The notes beneath the pieces are model-generated. The model did no database searches. It saw nothing but the letters and a program-made list of their open reading frames with translations, and had not been told where the DNA came from. The position numbers and the translations under genes are program-made. Below, piece after piece: positions 32,202 to 41,198 of a DNA stretch of 64,000 bases. Source of the DNA: JBLHZY01 sp047631555 (lineage in GTDB: Bacteria > Pseudomonadota > Alphaproteobacteria > Rhodobacterales > Rhodobacteraceae); contig JBLHZY010000001.1 in NCBI GenBank assembly GCA_047631555.1, positions 62,001 through 126,000 of the forward strand. Reading direction: 5' to 3'. Numbering within the stretch: position 1 is the stretch's first letter; each line of letters opens with the position of its first letter.

Positions 32202-33491
32202 CTAAACCGCCTCGATGCGGATCGCCACAGGGCTATCGGCCAACACACCGGTTTTGCGCATGCCGTCGAGCGCTTGTTCAAGCGTGGGGCGGTTGGTTTT
32301 GTGGGTTACGATCAAAACGGGCGCGGTTTCAGCCGAGTGACCATATTGATGCATCCGGTCAATCGAGATGCCCTCATCGCCCAAAGCTGTCGCGATTTTG
32401 GCCAAGGCGCCGGGCTTGTCGAGCAGGTTCATCCGCAGGTAATAGGGCGCCGGGATCGAGGCGATGGCAGGCGTGCTCTCGACAAGGCCGCTGGCCGGTT
32501 GGCCAAAGGTCGAGAGGCGCGATCCGCGTGCAATATCAATGACATCCGACATAACGGCCGAGGCAGTAGGCCCTTCGCCCGCCCCCGCGCCGCGCAAAAC
32601 GATCTGCCCGCAAGCATCCCCCTCAAGCACAACCATATTGGTCGCCCCCTCAAGCTGACCAAGCGGCGAGCTGGCCGGAACGAGGCAAGGCGACATGCGC
32701 TGCTCAAGCCCGCGCGGGGTCATCTGCGCGACGCCCAAAAGCTTGATCCGAAAGCCCATATCGGCGGCCTGTTCGATATCTTCAATGGTGATCCGTTCGA
32801 TCCCCTCAAGCACCATATCGCCAAAGGCTACCTTGGTGCCAAAGGCGATCGAGGCGAGCAGCGCAAGCTTGTGGCCCGCATCAATCCCGCCCACGTCAAG
32901 GCTTGGATCGGCCTCCAAGTAGCCAAGCTGATTGGCCGCCTCAAAGACCTCGTCATAAGAGAGGCCCTCGTTTTCCATCCGGGTCAGGATGTAATTGCAG
33001 GTGCCGTTCATCACGCCCATCACGCGGCTGATCTCATTGCCCGCAAGGCCCTCGGTCAGCGCTTTCACAACCGGAATGCCGCCCGCAACCGCCGCCTCAA
33101 AACGCAGCACAAGCCCCGCCGCTTCGGCCGCTTCGCCAAGCGCTTGACCGTGCAGCGCCAGCATCGCCTTATTGGCAGTGACAACATCTTTTCCCGCCGC
33201 AATCGCGGCCTCGGTCGCGGCTTTGGCAGGCCCATCAGAGCCGCCCATCAGCTCAAGCAAAACATCGACATCATCCCGCTTGGCCAGCACAACAGGATCG
33301 TCTTCCCAAGCATAACCGCTCAAATCAACGTTGCGATTTTTGGTCCGGCTGCGCGCAGAAACGGCAGTGATCACGATATCGCGCCCCGAACGCGCGCTTA
33401 ACAACGCCGCTTTGCTTTGGATAATTTTGATCACACCGGTGCCAACCGTGCCAAGCCCAGCAATTCCGAGGCGCAAAGGGGCATTTTCCAT
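32202..33491 (-). CDS. hom: Homoserine dehydrogenase
   Basis: The 429-residue enzyme reduces aspartate semialdehyde to homoserine, the branch point to threonine and methionine. The N-terminal NAD(P) motif is G12-L-G14-T-V-G17. The catalytic domain contains VTANKAMLALHG and GIPVVKALTEG, with MNGTCNYIL and a metal/substrate segment DPSLDVGGIDAGHKLALLA. A C-terminal ACT domain (about 345-429) predicts feedback control by threonine. The start at 33491 is set by GGAG eight bases upstream; an ATG four codons earlier lacks one. Confidence 0.95.
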   Translation of the reverse strand: MENAPLRLGIAGLGTVGTGVIKIIQSKAALLSARSGRDIVITAVSARSRTKNRNVDLSGYAWEDDPVVLAKRDDVDVLLELMGGSDGPAKAATEAAIAAGKDVVTANKAMLALHGQALGEAAEAAGLVLRFEAAVAGGIPVVKALTEGLAGNEISRVMGVMNGTCNYILTRMENEGLSYDEVFEAANQLGYLEADPSLDVGGIDAGHKLALLASIAFGTKVAFGDMVLEGIERITIEDIEQAADMGFRIKLLGVAQMTPRGLEQRMSPCLVPASSPLGQLEGATNMVVLEGDACGQIVLRGAGAGEGPTASAVMSDVIDIARGSRLSTFGQPASGLVESTPAIASIPAPYYLRMNLLDKPGALAKIATALGDEGISIDRMHQYGHSAETAPVLIVTHKTNRPTLEQALDGMRKTGVLADSPVAIRIEAV

Positions 33492-33507
33492 GGTGATCTC
33501 CATCTGA

Positions 33508-33550
33508 AACAGGGCGCGCGGCCAAAGAGCCGAACCGTTAGCGCCCTGTT
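33508..33550 (-). promoter_or_regulatory. Perfect 10-bp inverted repeat in the hom leader
   Basis: AACAGGGCGC (33508-33517) and GCGCCCTGTT (33541-33550) are exact reverse complements, separated by 23 bp that contain a smaller GGC/GCC pairing. On the minus strand the stem ends 16 bases before the chosen start codon, just ahead of the GGAG site. It may be an mRNA leader stem or an operator. Confidence 0.5.
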
Positions 33551-33714
33551 ACCCAAAGCGCGCCTCAGGTGCAACTCGGGCGCGCCGCCGCGCAGGCAAA
33601 TTCGACCGGATTTTGCGGACTGATGCGATAAGGCCAAAGCCGCGCCGAAGAATGCAGCGTTTTGAGGCGCTCTGGGCAGGTCTTTACCGGGGCTTGGGCG
33701 GGCGAATGTCGCGC

Positions 33715-34026
33715 CTACTGCGCGCGCCTTGCCAGGGCGGCATCCATCCGCGCCCGGGTCTCGCGATCAATAATGGTGCGGCGCAAACGGGCGGCGCGGG
33801 CGCGCAATCCGGCGGCGCGCGCTTGCAAGGCCTGCATGCTTTCATCCGAGATCTCGCCGCCCTCATCAATCGCTTCAAGCTGCTCAAAGGGGGCAATTGT
33901 CGGATAGGCGGCAGCGCGCGCAGCCGGGCTCACCGAGGCATCAAGCTGGGGAAAATCTGCGCAGCCCAGGAGCAACCCAGCGCAAAACACCATGCTCAAA
34001 GCAGGGCGCAGGGGGCGAAAAGGCAT
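33715..34026 (-). CDS. Small lipoprotein of unknown function
   Basis: The 103-residue protein has a signal peptide with lipobox L-L-G-C at about 19-22. An alanine/arginine-rich helical region follows (AARAAGLRARAARLRRTIID), likely a coiled coil. It is probably outer-membrane anchored. The start at 34026 gives the normal signal sequence; four codons upstream there is another in-frame methionine. It stands alone, divergent from the tetR gene. I do not recognise a named family. Confidence 0.62.
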   Translation of the reverse strand: MPFRPLRPALSMVFCAGLLLGCADFPQLDASVSPAARAAAYPTIAPFEQLEAIDEGGEISDESMQALQARAAGLRARAARLRRTIIDRETRARMDAALARRAQ

Positions 34027-34186
34027 CTCAATAAGCAAAGGCGCACTCGAATGGTCAGATCAATTGGCGCGATATAGCCACGCGGCCTGTTGCGGGGCAA
34101 GGGGGCAGGGGGATTGGCGCCTCATAAGGCGGCAGATCGCTGGCGGAGGGGCAAAAATTGCGCCCAAGGCGGCGCGAGGGGTTGAT

Positions 34187-34202
34187 CTGAACGGATGTTC
34201 AG
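34187..34202. promoter_or_regulatory. Palindromic operator upstream of tetR-family gene
   Basis: CTGAAC-GGAT-GTTCAG is a perfect 6+4+6 inverted repeat ending 13 bp before the regulator start codon. The size and position fit an autoregulatory TetR operator. Confidence 0.6.
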
Positions 34203-34215
34203 TTATTCAAAGTGC

Positions 34216-34803
34216 ATGGCACGCAAACAAGGCTCAACATCTGAAAAGACTGCCCCAAAGGTGCGCGCATCCGCCCTGCGCCTGATAGCGCGCCATGGCT
34301 ATGCCGCTGTTTCCATGCGCCAAATCGCCAAAGACGTCGGCGTTCAGGCCGGTGCGCTCTATCTTTATACGCCCGACAAACAGACGCTTTTGTTCGATCT
34401 GATGCAGAGCCATATGAATGATCTGCTGGCCGCATGGGAGGCGACCCCGCGCGGCGCAACCCCCACGGATGCGCTCAAAGCCTTTACCGAATTTCACATC
34501 CGCTTCCATCTGGATCGCGCCGATGCGGTCTTTATCGCCTATATGGAGCTGCGCAATCTGACCGAGGAAAACTTCGCGCGCATTGAAGCGCTGCGCCGCC
34601 GCTATGAGGACAGTCTGGAAGCGATCATCAGCGCGGGCGACGCCAGCGGCGAGTTTTCGACCCCCGATACCAAGCTCGCAACGCTTGCGGTGATTGCCAT
34701 GCTGACCGGGGTCAACACATGGTATCGCGAGGGCGGGCGGCTCAGCGTTGAGCGGATCGAGCGGATTTATTGGAATATGGTGCGCCGCTCGGTCGGGGCC
34801 TGA
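34216..34803 (+). CDS. TetR-family transcriptional regulator
   Basis: The 195-residue regulator has an N-terminal TetR helix-turn-helix (ALRLIARHGYAAVSMRQIAK then DVGVQAGALYLYTPDKQTLL, about 16-60) and an all-helical ligand-binding part. The start at 34216 (MARKQGSTSEK) keeps the palindromic operator outside the gene. It likely represses itself and possibly the downstream membrane protein or another locus. The ligand is unknown. Confidence 0.88.
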   Translation: MARKQGSTSEKTAPKVRASALRLIARHGYAAVSMRQIAKDVGVQAGALYLYTPDKQTLLFDLMQSHMNDLLAAWEATPRGATPTDALKAFTEFHIRFHLDRADAVFIAYMELRNLTEENFARIEALRRRYEDSLEAIISAGDASGEFSTPDTKLATLAVIAMLTGVNTWYREGGRLSVERIERIYWNMVRRSVGA

Positions 34804-34920
34804 GGCCTGCGCCGCCTGATTTGGAGGCAGGCGCGCGTCTCAAACTGCCAAAACGCTTCATCTTTGCCCGCGCCCCCGCTATCAGCGATGCAACAGCGCA
34901 ATTTGCCGGAGCAAGATCCC

Positions 34921-35511
34921 ATGCCGCAAAACAATTCCTCAGACGAGACCCGCGCCCGTTCAGACACAGGCGACGAGACAATCATCGCCACGTTGATGCC
35001 CTCAAAAGCGCGCCGTTTTCTTGCCGTTGGGATGCTTGGATTTTTGGGCGCTTTACTGATCCTGCTCGCGCTGAGCGCCCCCGCGCTTGATATGAGCCCG
35101 GGCATTTCGCAGGCGGGCACCGAAGATTTGAGCGCGCCCGAGGGGATGGGCGCAGGCGCCAAACTGTTCTTGATTATCAGCGGTGCGCTTGCCCTTTTTG
35201 CCTGTCTTAAGCTTTATCGCGCCACCGGATGCGGGATCGAGCTGACCCAATCCGGCATTCTGCGCGAGACGGGGCCGCAGGGGCGCATCTTGGCAAAAGT
35301 TGAGGATTTAAAAGGGGTTGAGCGCGGCTCTTTTGCGTTTAAGCCCTCCAATGGCTTTTCGCTGACCTATAAGATCGCGCAAAAACGCGGCATTGCGCCG
35401 GGGCTTTGGTGGCGCACCAGCAAACGGCTTGGGGTTGGCGGTGTTACGCCGGCTTCGCAGGGCAAGTTCATGGCCGAATTGATCGTGGCACAAATCGCAG
35501 CGCGCGACTGA
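34921..35511 (+). CDS. Uncharacterised membrane protein with two transmembrane helices
   Basis: The 196-residue protein has a polar N-terminus (1-30), a first helix (FLAVGMLGFLGALLILLALS) and a second (LFLIISGALALFACLKLY). A cytoplasmic PH-like or beta-rich C-terminal region follows (GIELTQSGILRETG and onward). The start at 34921 is set by GGAGCAAGATCCC. It lies 117 bp after the tetR gene on the same strand. I do not recognise the family; the layout recalls small membrane proteins with a bacterial PH domain. Confidence 0.65.
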   Translation: MPQNNSSDETRARSDTGDETIIATLMPSKARRFLAVGMLGFLGALLILLALSAPALDMSPGISQAGTEDLSAPEGMGAGAKLFLIISGALALFACLKLYRATGCGIELTQSGILRETGPQGRILAKVEDLKGVERGSFAFKPSNGFSLTYKIAQKRGIAPGLWWRTSKRLGVGGVTPASQGKFMAELIVAQIAARD

Positions 35512-35526
35512 TCCGCGCCAAAAGCC

Positions 35527-35636
35527 AGAGCGCAAGGCTCGCGCCCCGAGCGCCAAGCCAGAACCCAGAGCCCGAACCCAGAGCCAAATCCCAAAGCCCG
35601 CGCGCCAAGCCAGAACCCAAAGCCTAAAGCCTCCCC
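35527..35636. repeat. Imperfect short-period repeat tract
   Basis: The 18-bp segment beginning GCGCCAAGCCAGAACCCA occurs at 35550-35567 and again at 35602-35619 (52-bp unit). Between them GAACCCAGAGCC is repeated at 13-bp spacing. The tract is purine/C-biased with a roughly 6-7 bp rhythm. It fills the gap between two convergent genes. No spacer-repeat structure of a CRISPR is present. Confidence 0.7.
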
Positions 35637-35644
35637 CAAAAGCA

Positions 35645-35673
35645 AAACGGCCCGCAAATCCTGCGAGCCGTTT
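35645..35673 (-). terminator. Terminator of the TadE/TadG-like operon
   Basis: AAACGGC (35645-35651) pairs with GCCGTTT (35667-35673), and CGCA/TGCG continues inside a one-base mismatch. On the minus strand the stem leads into TTTTGCTTTTG, 22 bp past the last stop codon. Confidence 0.75.
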
Positions 35674-35694
35674 CAATTCGTTTAGACGTAAGGC

Positions 35695-36444
35695 CTAGTG
35701 CCAGCCGCGGCGACCATGGTGCCCCGAGGTGCCACCGCCCCAGCCGCCCCAGCCGCCCCAGCCCATCCAGCCGCCTGTGCCGGAGGCATCATCATCATCG
35801 TCGTCAATCTGGTTTGTGCCGCCATCTGCGTCCGTATTGCCGATGTGATCGCCAATATAGGTCGAGGCGCCTTCCCAAGCCACTTGCGAAGAGAAGCGCG
35901 GCGATGTTGGCACGAAGAATTCAAAGGCGCGCGCATCAAGGCCGACGTTGAAGAACGGCTTCCATTGCGACTGCGCCTCAACAACGACGAGGCGTTCCCC
36001 AGCAACGAGATCAGGCAATTGATTGGTGAAACCTTGCAACATTGCATTGGTCATCGGGGTTTTGCCATCTGCGCCATAAGACCAGCGTACTTCATAGCTG
36101 CCCAAGCTGAGCGGATCGTTTGGATTGACCAAAACCCACTGAACCTCAGAAATACGCAGCTCGGTCGTGTAATTGCGCGGGGTGAGATAATCAAACAGGA
36201 CTTTCATCCCCTCAATGTAGTTCTCATCCACGCCCTCCGTCACACGCGTCATCGCGTCCGAGATCGTATAGGCGGCTTTTTCGGCGGTATTTTTTGTCCG
36301 AAACGCATCGAAATAGGTGAACATCGCGACATAAGCCCATGCCAGAAGAGGCAGCATCAAGACGGCCTCAACGGTTACAACACCGGATGCGTCATCGCGA
36401 AATGCGATCAAACGTTGGCGGATATTTTGAATGTAAATATTCAT
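35695..36444 (-). CDS. TadE-like pseudopilin family protein with Gly/Trp-rich tail
   Basis: The 249-residue protein has a prepilin-type start: a basic leader, then G-V-V-T-V-E at the cut site (Glu at +5) and a hydrophobic helix (AVLMLPLLAWAYVAMFTYF). A periplasmic domain of about 170 residues follows. The C-terminus is unusual: six aspartates, then a Gly/Trp-rich run (GGWMGWGGWGGW) and His/Arg residues. It is third in an operon with a TadE-like and a TadG-like gene, two bases after the preceding stop. It probably acts in a Tad-type pilus or secretion machine. Confidence 0.78.
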   Translation of the reverse strand: MNIYIQNIRQRLIAFRDDASGVVTVEAVLMLPLLAWAYVAMFTYFDAFRTKNTAEKAAYTISDAMTRVTEGVDENYIEGMKVLFDYLTPRNYTTELRISEVQWVLVNPNDPLSLGSYEVRWSYGADGKTPMTNAMLQGFTNQLPDLVAGERLVVVEAQSQWKPFFNVGLDARAFEFFVPTSPRFSSQVAWEGASTYIGDHIGNTDADGGTNQIDDDDDDASGTGGWMGWGGWGGWGGGTSGHHGRRGWH

Positions 36445-36446
36445 GA

Positions 36447-36998
36447 TTATGGCTCGATTACAAAGGCCGAAGAAGACATCAGGCGATAGCCACCTGTTGA
36501 GTCTACCGACAGTTGGGCCCCCAGGCCCGCGCCAGGGAACAGCGGGTTAACAACGAAACAAGCATTGATCACCATCAAAGCGTTTGGCGCGCCTGCTTCA
36601 AAAACGATGACCGGGCGAATGTCCGAAGAACGATCAACACATGAGGTCGACGTCGAAGGCATCGCGAAGGTGGTTGTCGAGACTTCGCGCAGCTCAAGGT
36701 TCATCGCATCCAGACAGTTCGGCAAGATCGCAGCATAGTTACAGATCGCTCTACGCACATCCTCATCGTCGACAACCCCATCATCGCCGCGAGGCATCCG
36801 GCCAAGGCGCAGATCACGCACCGCAAGATCAACACCGCGCTCTAGCATGGTTTGGCGGATCATCAGGATGCCGCTTTCATAGCCCGAAAGAAGCAAAGTC
36901 ACGAACACTGGGAAGACGATCAGGAACTCGATCGTGGCGAACCCGCCCTCGTCACGGCGAAACCGTGACAAGGCTTTTTTAAGTGAGAACATACTCAT
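36447..36998 (-). CDS. TadE-family pseudopilin
   Basis: The 183-residue protein has the TadE signature: a basic leader ending in G-G, then F-A-T-I-E-F-L-I-V-F-P-V-F with Glu at +5 and a single N-terminal helix. The remaining domain is periplasmic with several cysteines. The start overlaps the stop of the TadG-like gene by four bases. It probably acts in Flp-pilus biogenesis or a related Tad secretion function. Confidence 0.83.
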   Translation of the reverse strand: MSMFSLKKALSRFRRDEGGFATIEFLIVFPVFVTLLLSGYESGILMIRQTMLERGVDLAVRDLRLGRMPRGDDGVVDDEDVRRAICNYAAILPNCLDAMNLELREVSTTTFAMPSTSTSCVDRSSDIRPVIVFEAGAPNALMVINACFVVNPLFPGAGLGAQLSVDSTGGYRLMSSSAFVIEP

Positions 36999-38662
36999 TG
37001 GACCAACCTCAACTCAGAGATCTTGTTGGCAATCTCATTGAAAGCCGTGGTTAGGTTTGTGCCTGCCACCCGGAAGAAATGCGATTCACTCGAGGCGCAG
37101 TTTTCCATATAGACCGCATCCCCATCATCGACTTCAAAGCCGATGGTAAAGATGATGATGTCTTTTTCTTTGGCAGCATCGCAAATGTTGGCCATGCGTG
37201 TGTTTTTGAGGCTCGGATCGACATAGTCATAGAAGGCCGAGTCCCAGAAGTTGTAGGTCGAGTCGCTGCCGTTGTTGGCCCAGCGATACATCTGCGCCAC
37301 GTAGTTGGTTGTGTAGCGGTTAAAGACATCCCGATAGTCATATTCAACAGCCGAGGCTCCACCATAAGGCGATGTATTCATGCTGCCGCTTGAATTGCTG
37401 CTGGTGCTTTTGCGCCAGTAGCAATTTGTGGTCGTGCCATTGATACAGCCCGACGATTTACGGAAAACCGAAATCTGGCTCGTGTTTAAAGGGTTCACGA
37501 AAACGTCCGATCCACCCGCGCTGTAAGCATCATCCATATAATATTGCTTGGTGTTTTCCCCATCGGTCATCACAACGATCACTTTCATCGTCGAGTTGTC
37601 CGAATACGAAACCGGGCGGTCTGAAAAGAGCCCGTTCACGGTCGCACCAGTCCCAACAGAAAGCGCGCTTGTCACTGGCTGGAAGGCTGGGTCAAGCATC
37701 GCCGCACCCCATTTGATGCCCAAATCAATCGATGTGTTGCCATCGGCGATCAAGGACTCAATCTTGGCGTTCAGAATATTGCGATCGGCCGAGAACGGCA
37801 GAATGGTCGAGGCAGAAGTGCCCTCACAAGGCCACCACTCAGGGGTAACCCCAGTAACGCCGCCCCACCACGATCCATATTCACTGATCGGGTCAAAGTG
37901 CAGGGTCTGTTTATAGGTCGCCGTTAGATCAAGCGCTGTCTCGTTGAAATCAGCCGAGCTGAAATCAAGACAATGCGAATAGTTGTGCGAAAAATTGCGG
38001 GAAAACTGGCTCAAAATCTCTGGGCCGGCGTTCACCTGCGTGTTGTAGGGGATAATGGACATGGTCACAGTATCCGTCTCAGCCGAGTCATAGATCGTCT
38101 TGACGAAATCTTTCGCGGCAATCTTCATATTGGTCAGGCGGTTCGAGCCGTCCATCGATCCCGAAATATCAAGCACGAGCGAGATCTCAATCTCAGAGAT
38201 ACGCTCTTGCGCTTTACCGGCGGCCGAAAGCGGCAATGTATCGATCCCAAGATGCTTCATGAACATCGATTGGAAGGCAACATTGGTCGTCGCCGTCACG
38301 GTGGAATAGGTCAAATCATCGGTGTCATCGGTGACAAGCGGCGTGTAGCCCGCAAGGCCACCCTTCGCGAAATAGTCGTTAACAACCGTTTGTGCATCAA
38401 CTGTTTGGTCAAGGTCGGCCGCGGCCAGAATGGCGCGATCGGTTGTGTTCTGAACGCGTGTTCGGTCGCTCTCAAAGCGCATGATATCAACAGCCATCCC
38501 GCCAGCAAGCAAGATGAGCACGAAAATAAACAGCGAAAAGACGATGAGCGAACCCGCTTCATCTTTGCCAAACCGTTTTGCATGCAATTTGGCCCGCGCC
38601 ATCGCAGCTCGGGGCAATTCAGCATAAGTCACTTTGTTATCGAAACTGATCTTCTGATCCAT
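36995..38662 (-). CDS. TadG-like pilus assembly protein with von Willebrand A domain
   Basis: The 555-residue protein has an N-terminal TadE/G helix (GSLIVFSLFIFVLILLAGGM, lacking Glu at +5). A vWA domain (about 158 onward) follows, with the MIDAS motif D-I-S-G-S-M and a later M-T-D-G-E-N. The C-terminal part carries many Ser/Thr/Asn/Tyr residues and paired cysteines. TadG anchors the Tad pilus assembly; vWA versions may bind divalent cations or adhesion targets. First gene of the three-gene operon. Confidence 0.85.
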   Translation of the reverse strand: MDQKISFDNKVTYAELPRAAMARAKLHAKRFGKDEAGSLIVFSLFIFVLILLAGGMAVDIMRFESDRTRVQNTTDRAILAAADLDQTVDAQTVVNDYFAKGGLAGYTPLVTDDTDDLTYSTVTATTNVAFQSMFMKHLGIDTLPLSAAGKAQERISEIEISLVLDISGSMDGSNRLTNMKIAAKDFVKTIYDSAETDTVTMSIIPYNTQVNAGPEILSQFSRNFSHNYSHCLDFSSADFNETALDLTATYKQTLHFDPISEYGSWWGGVTGVTPEWWPCEGTSASTILPFSADRNILNAKIESLIADGNTSIDLGIKWGAAMLDPAFQPVTSALSVGTGATVNGLFSDRPVSYSDNSTMKVIVVMTDGENTKQYYMDDAYSAGGSDVFVNPLNTSQISVFRKSSGCINGTTTNCYWRKSTSSNSSGSMNTSPYGGASAVEYDYRDVFNRYTTNYVAQMYRWANNGSDSTYNFWDSAFYDYVDPSLKNTRMANICDAAKEKDIIIFTIGFEVDDGDAVYMENCASSESHFFRVAGTNLTTAFNEIANKISELRLVQ

Positions 38663-39132
38663 TTCACGAACCCTCTCATGTCAAACAGCGCCCCACGCGC
38701 CGAGCCGCAACTGTGGCCAAGAACCATTCACCATCCGGCGGTGGCAAAAATAAGGCGGAGATTTGGCCATTTGGGGCCAACTGGCGCGAAATGAACCATA
38801 ATGCGGGGTCCAGCCCCCGGATTGTTGCCGGATCGGGGTTAATTCCGCAGAGATAGGGCAAGTTTTATGCGTATTATTCTTAGCAAACGCCTAAAATCTT
38901 AATCATTGGTCAATTCGTTTCTTTGCAGCGGGTTAAGCCGATTTGGCGCGGATTTGCTGGGGCCAGAGCGCCTCGATTGCAGCGCAAACTGTGGCGCTTT
39001 TTCTGCGGTGCGCTGGCCCAATCGCGTCTGAGGCGCTGGGCACGGGCAGGCAATCCACAGCCCATAAATCAAAGGTATGTCGCCTCACCGGCTCATCTGG
39101 ACTTTGCCGCGCCCTAAGCTGATATTGGTGCC
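38663..39132. other. 470-bp intergenic region between divergent TadG-like gene and dnaG
   Basis: No credible coding sequence is seen. TTAA-TCATTGG-TCAA at 38899-38913 matches the CtrA consensus TTAA-N7-TTAA at seven of eight positions. An AT-rich stretch at 38860-38920 is a likely promoter zone for one or both genes. GGCAATCCACAG near 39051 resembles a DnaA box imperfectly. Confidence 0.5.
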
Positions 39133-41148
39133 ATGAGTCTACCGCCCGGTTTCCTTGATGAATTGCGCACGCGCACCTCGCTTTCGGCGGTGGTGGGGCG
39201 CAAAGTCATGTGGGATGCGCGCAAATCCAATCAGGGCAAGGGCGATATGTGGGCCCCGTGCCCCTTCCATCAGGAAAAATCCGCCTCCTTCCATGTCGAT
39301 GATCGCAAAGGCTTTTATTACTGCTTTGGCTGCGGCGCGAAGGGCGATGCGATCTCCTTTATCCGCGAGACCGAGAATACATCCTTCATGGAAGCGATCG
39401 AGATTTTGGCCCGCGAAGCCGGGATGCCGATCCCCGAGCGCGACCCAAAGGCCCAAGAAAAGGCCGATTACCGCAGCCAGATCGTCGAGGTCATGGAAGC
39501 TGCCGTTCAGCATTTCCGCCTCGCGCTCAAAACCGGCGCAGGCAGTGGCGCGCGCGATTATCTTCTTAGCCGCGGCCTTGATGAGGCGGCACAGGCCCGT
39601 TTTGACATCGGCTTTGCCCCAGACGCGCGCAACGGCTTGCTCCAAGCCCTTACCGCCAAAGGATTTTCTGAGGATTTGATCGTTGCCTCTGGCATGTGCG
39701 CGCGCCCCGATGATGGCGGCGCGCCCTATGATCGCTTTCGCGGCCGGATCACCTTTCCCATCCGCGATCCCCGTGGGCGCTGCATCTCGATGGGCGGGCG
39801 TGCGATGGATCCCAATGCCCGCGCCAAATATCTCAACGGCCCCGAGACCGAACTCTTTGATAAAGGCCGCTCGCTGTATAACCACGGCCCCGCCCGCGAG
39901 GCCGCTGGCAAAGGCCAAACCCTTGTTGTCGCCGAAGGCTATATGGATGTGATCGCCCTTGCCGAGGCCGGTTTTGGCGCGACCGTCGCCCCCTTGGGCA
40001 CGGCCATCACCGAGGATCAACTGCGCCTGATGTGGCGCATCCATCCCGAGCCAGTGATCGCGATGGACGGCGACAAAGCCGGGATCCGCGCCGCGATGCG
40101 CCTTGTCGATATCGCTTTGCCGCTTTTGGAGGCGGGCCAAAGCCTGCGCTTTGCGATCATGCCAGAGGGCCAAGACCCCGACGATATCCTGAAATCCCAA
40201 GGGTCTGAGGCCATGAAGGCGCTGATCGAGGGCGCGCAGCCCATGGTCTCGCTTCTGTGGCAGCGCGAAACCGAAGGGCGGGTTTTCGATAGCCCCGAGC
40301 GCAAAGCCGCGCTGGATAAATCCCTACGCGAAGCGATTAAGAAAATCGCCGATCCCTCGATCCGGAGCCACTACGGCGAAGAGATCAAAGACCTGCGCTG
40401 GCAGCTGTTTCGCGGCAATCGCGGCGCAGGCGGCGGCAATAACAGCGGGGCAGGGGGCGGCTTTTCCCCCCAAGGCAATCGTCCCGCTTGGCGGCCCCGC
40501 GGCGCGCCCGAACCAGCTTCGCCCTCGGCCAAACTCTCGCCGCTGGCGGGCGCCAATGACACCGGGATCGAGGACCGCCTGCGCGAAGCGGTGATCCTTG
40601 CGGCCTGTATCGCAACGCCCCAAATCATCGAGCGCTTTGAAAGCGCGCTGGAAATGATCCAGCTCTCGATCCCCGAGCACAACATGATTCGCAACGCCAT
40701 TTTGGCAAGCTTCAACGGCCCCGAAGAGGGCTTTTCCGAGCGCGTCGCACAGATTTGCGGCGAGGATGCCCTTGTAAAATTGCACAGCCTTAGCCATGTC
40801 CGTATCGCGCCGCCCGTGCGCAATCCGGGCAATGTGGACATCGCTGAAATGTGCGTTGCAGAAGAACTCGCCAAATTGGAAACCCGGCGCGGTGCGATCC
40901 GCGAAATCTCTGAAGCTATGGCCGATATTCCAAATTTAAGTGAGGAAGATGAAGGGCTTGCATGGCGTTTGGGGCAAGCCGCCCAAGCGCGCAACAAAGC
41001 CACCAGAAGCGAAAACGAAGACAAAGCCGAATATGATATGGCCCCCAACGGCGCGCGCCTGAACCGCCTTGAGCGCAACGCCCTGGCCGATCTGCTATCC
41101 AAGATTTCGACGGGCGCAGCAAGCGAGACAAACGAGAATGATCCTTAA
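39133..41148 (+). CDS. dnaG: DNA primase
   Basis: The 671-residue primase has the CHC2 zinc finger (C43, H46, C64, C67), the catalytic core with V-A-E-G-Y-M-D toprim motif and A-M-D-G-D-K-A-G, and a Gly/Asn-rich linker (about 430-470). The C-terminal DnaB-interacting domain (about 480-650) closes the chain. It makes RNA primers at the replication fork. rpoD follows on the same strand, as in the macromolecular synthesis operon, but a 182-bp gap with its own signals lies between. Confidence 0.97.
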   Translation: MSLPPGFLDELRTRTSLSAVVGRKVMWDARKSNQGKGDMWAPCPFHQEKSASFHVDDRKGFYYCFGCGAKGDAISFIRETENTSFMEAIEILAREAGMPIPERDPKAQEKADYRSQIVEVMEAAVQHFRLALKTGAGSGARDYLLSRGLDEAAQARFDIGFAPDARNGLLQALTAKGFSEDLIVASGMCARPDDGGAPYDRFRGRITFPIRDPRGRCISMGGRAMDPNARAKYLNGPETELFDKGRSLYNHGPAREAAGKGQTLVVAEGYMDVIALAEAGFGATVAPLGTAITEDQLRLMWRIHPEPVIAMDGDKAGIRAAMRLVDIALPLLEAGQSLRFAIMPEGQDPDDILKSQGSEAMKALIEGAQPMVSLLWQRETEGRVFDSPERKAALDKSLREAIKKIADPSIRSHYGEEIKDLRWQLFRGNRGAGGGNNSGAGGGFSPQGNRPAWRPRGAPEPASPSAKLSPLAGANDTGIEDRLREAVILAACIATPQIIERFESALEMIQLSIPEHNMIRNAILASFNGPEEGFSERVAQICGEDALVKLHSLSHVRIAPPVRNPGNVDIAEMCVAEELAKLETRRGAIREISEAMADIPNLSEEDEGLAWRLGQAAQARNKATRSENEDKAEYDMAPNGARLNRLERNALADLLSKISTGAASETNENDP

Positions 41149-41198
41149 CGGCATCGCTGGTGAAGGGTCTGGTAAAGAAATAAGGGTAAACGGGTGTC

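Noticed and set aside
33492..33650. SAM-II riboswitch upstream of hom
   Set aside because: The pairing is a simple hairpin; SAM-II pseudoknot core sequences are absent.
35527..35636. CRISPR-like array
   Set aside because: Repeats are short, imperfect and lack equal unique spacers; no cas genes are present.
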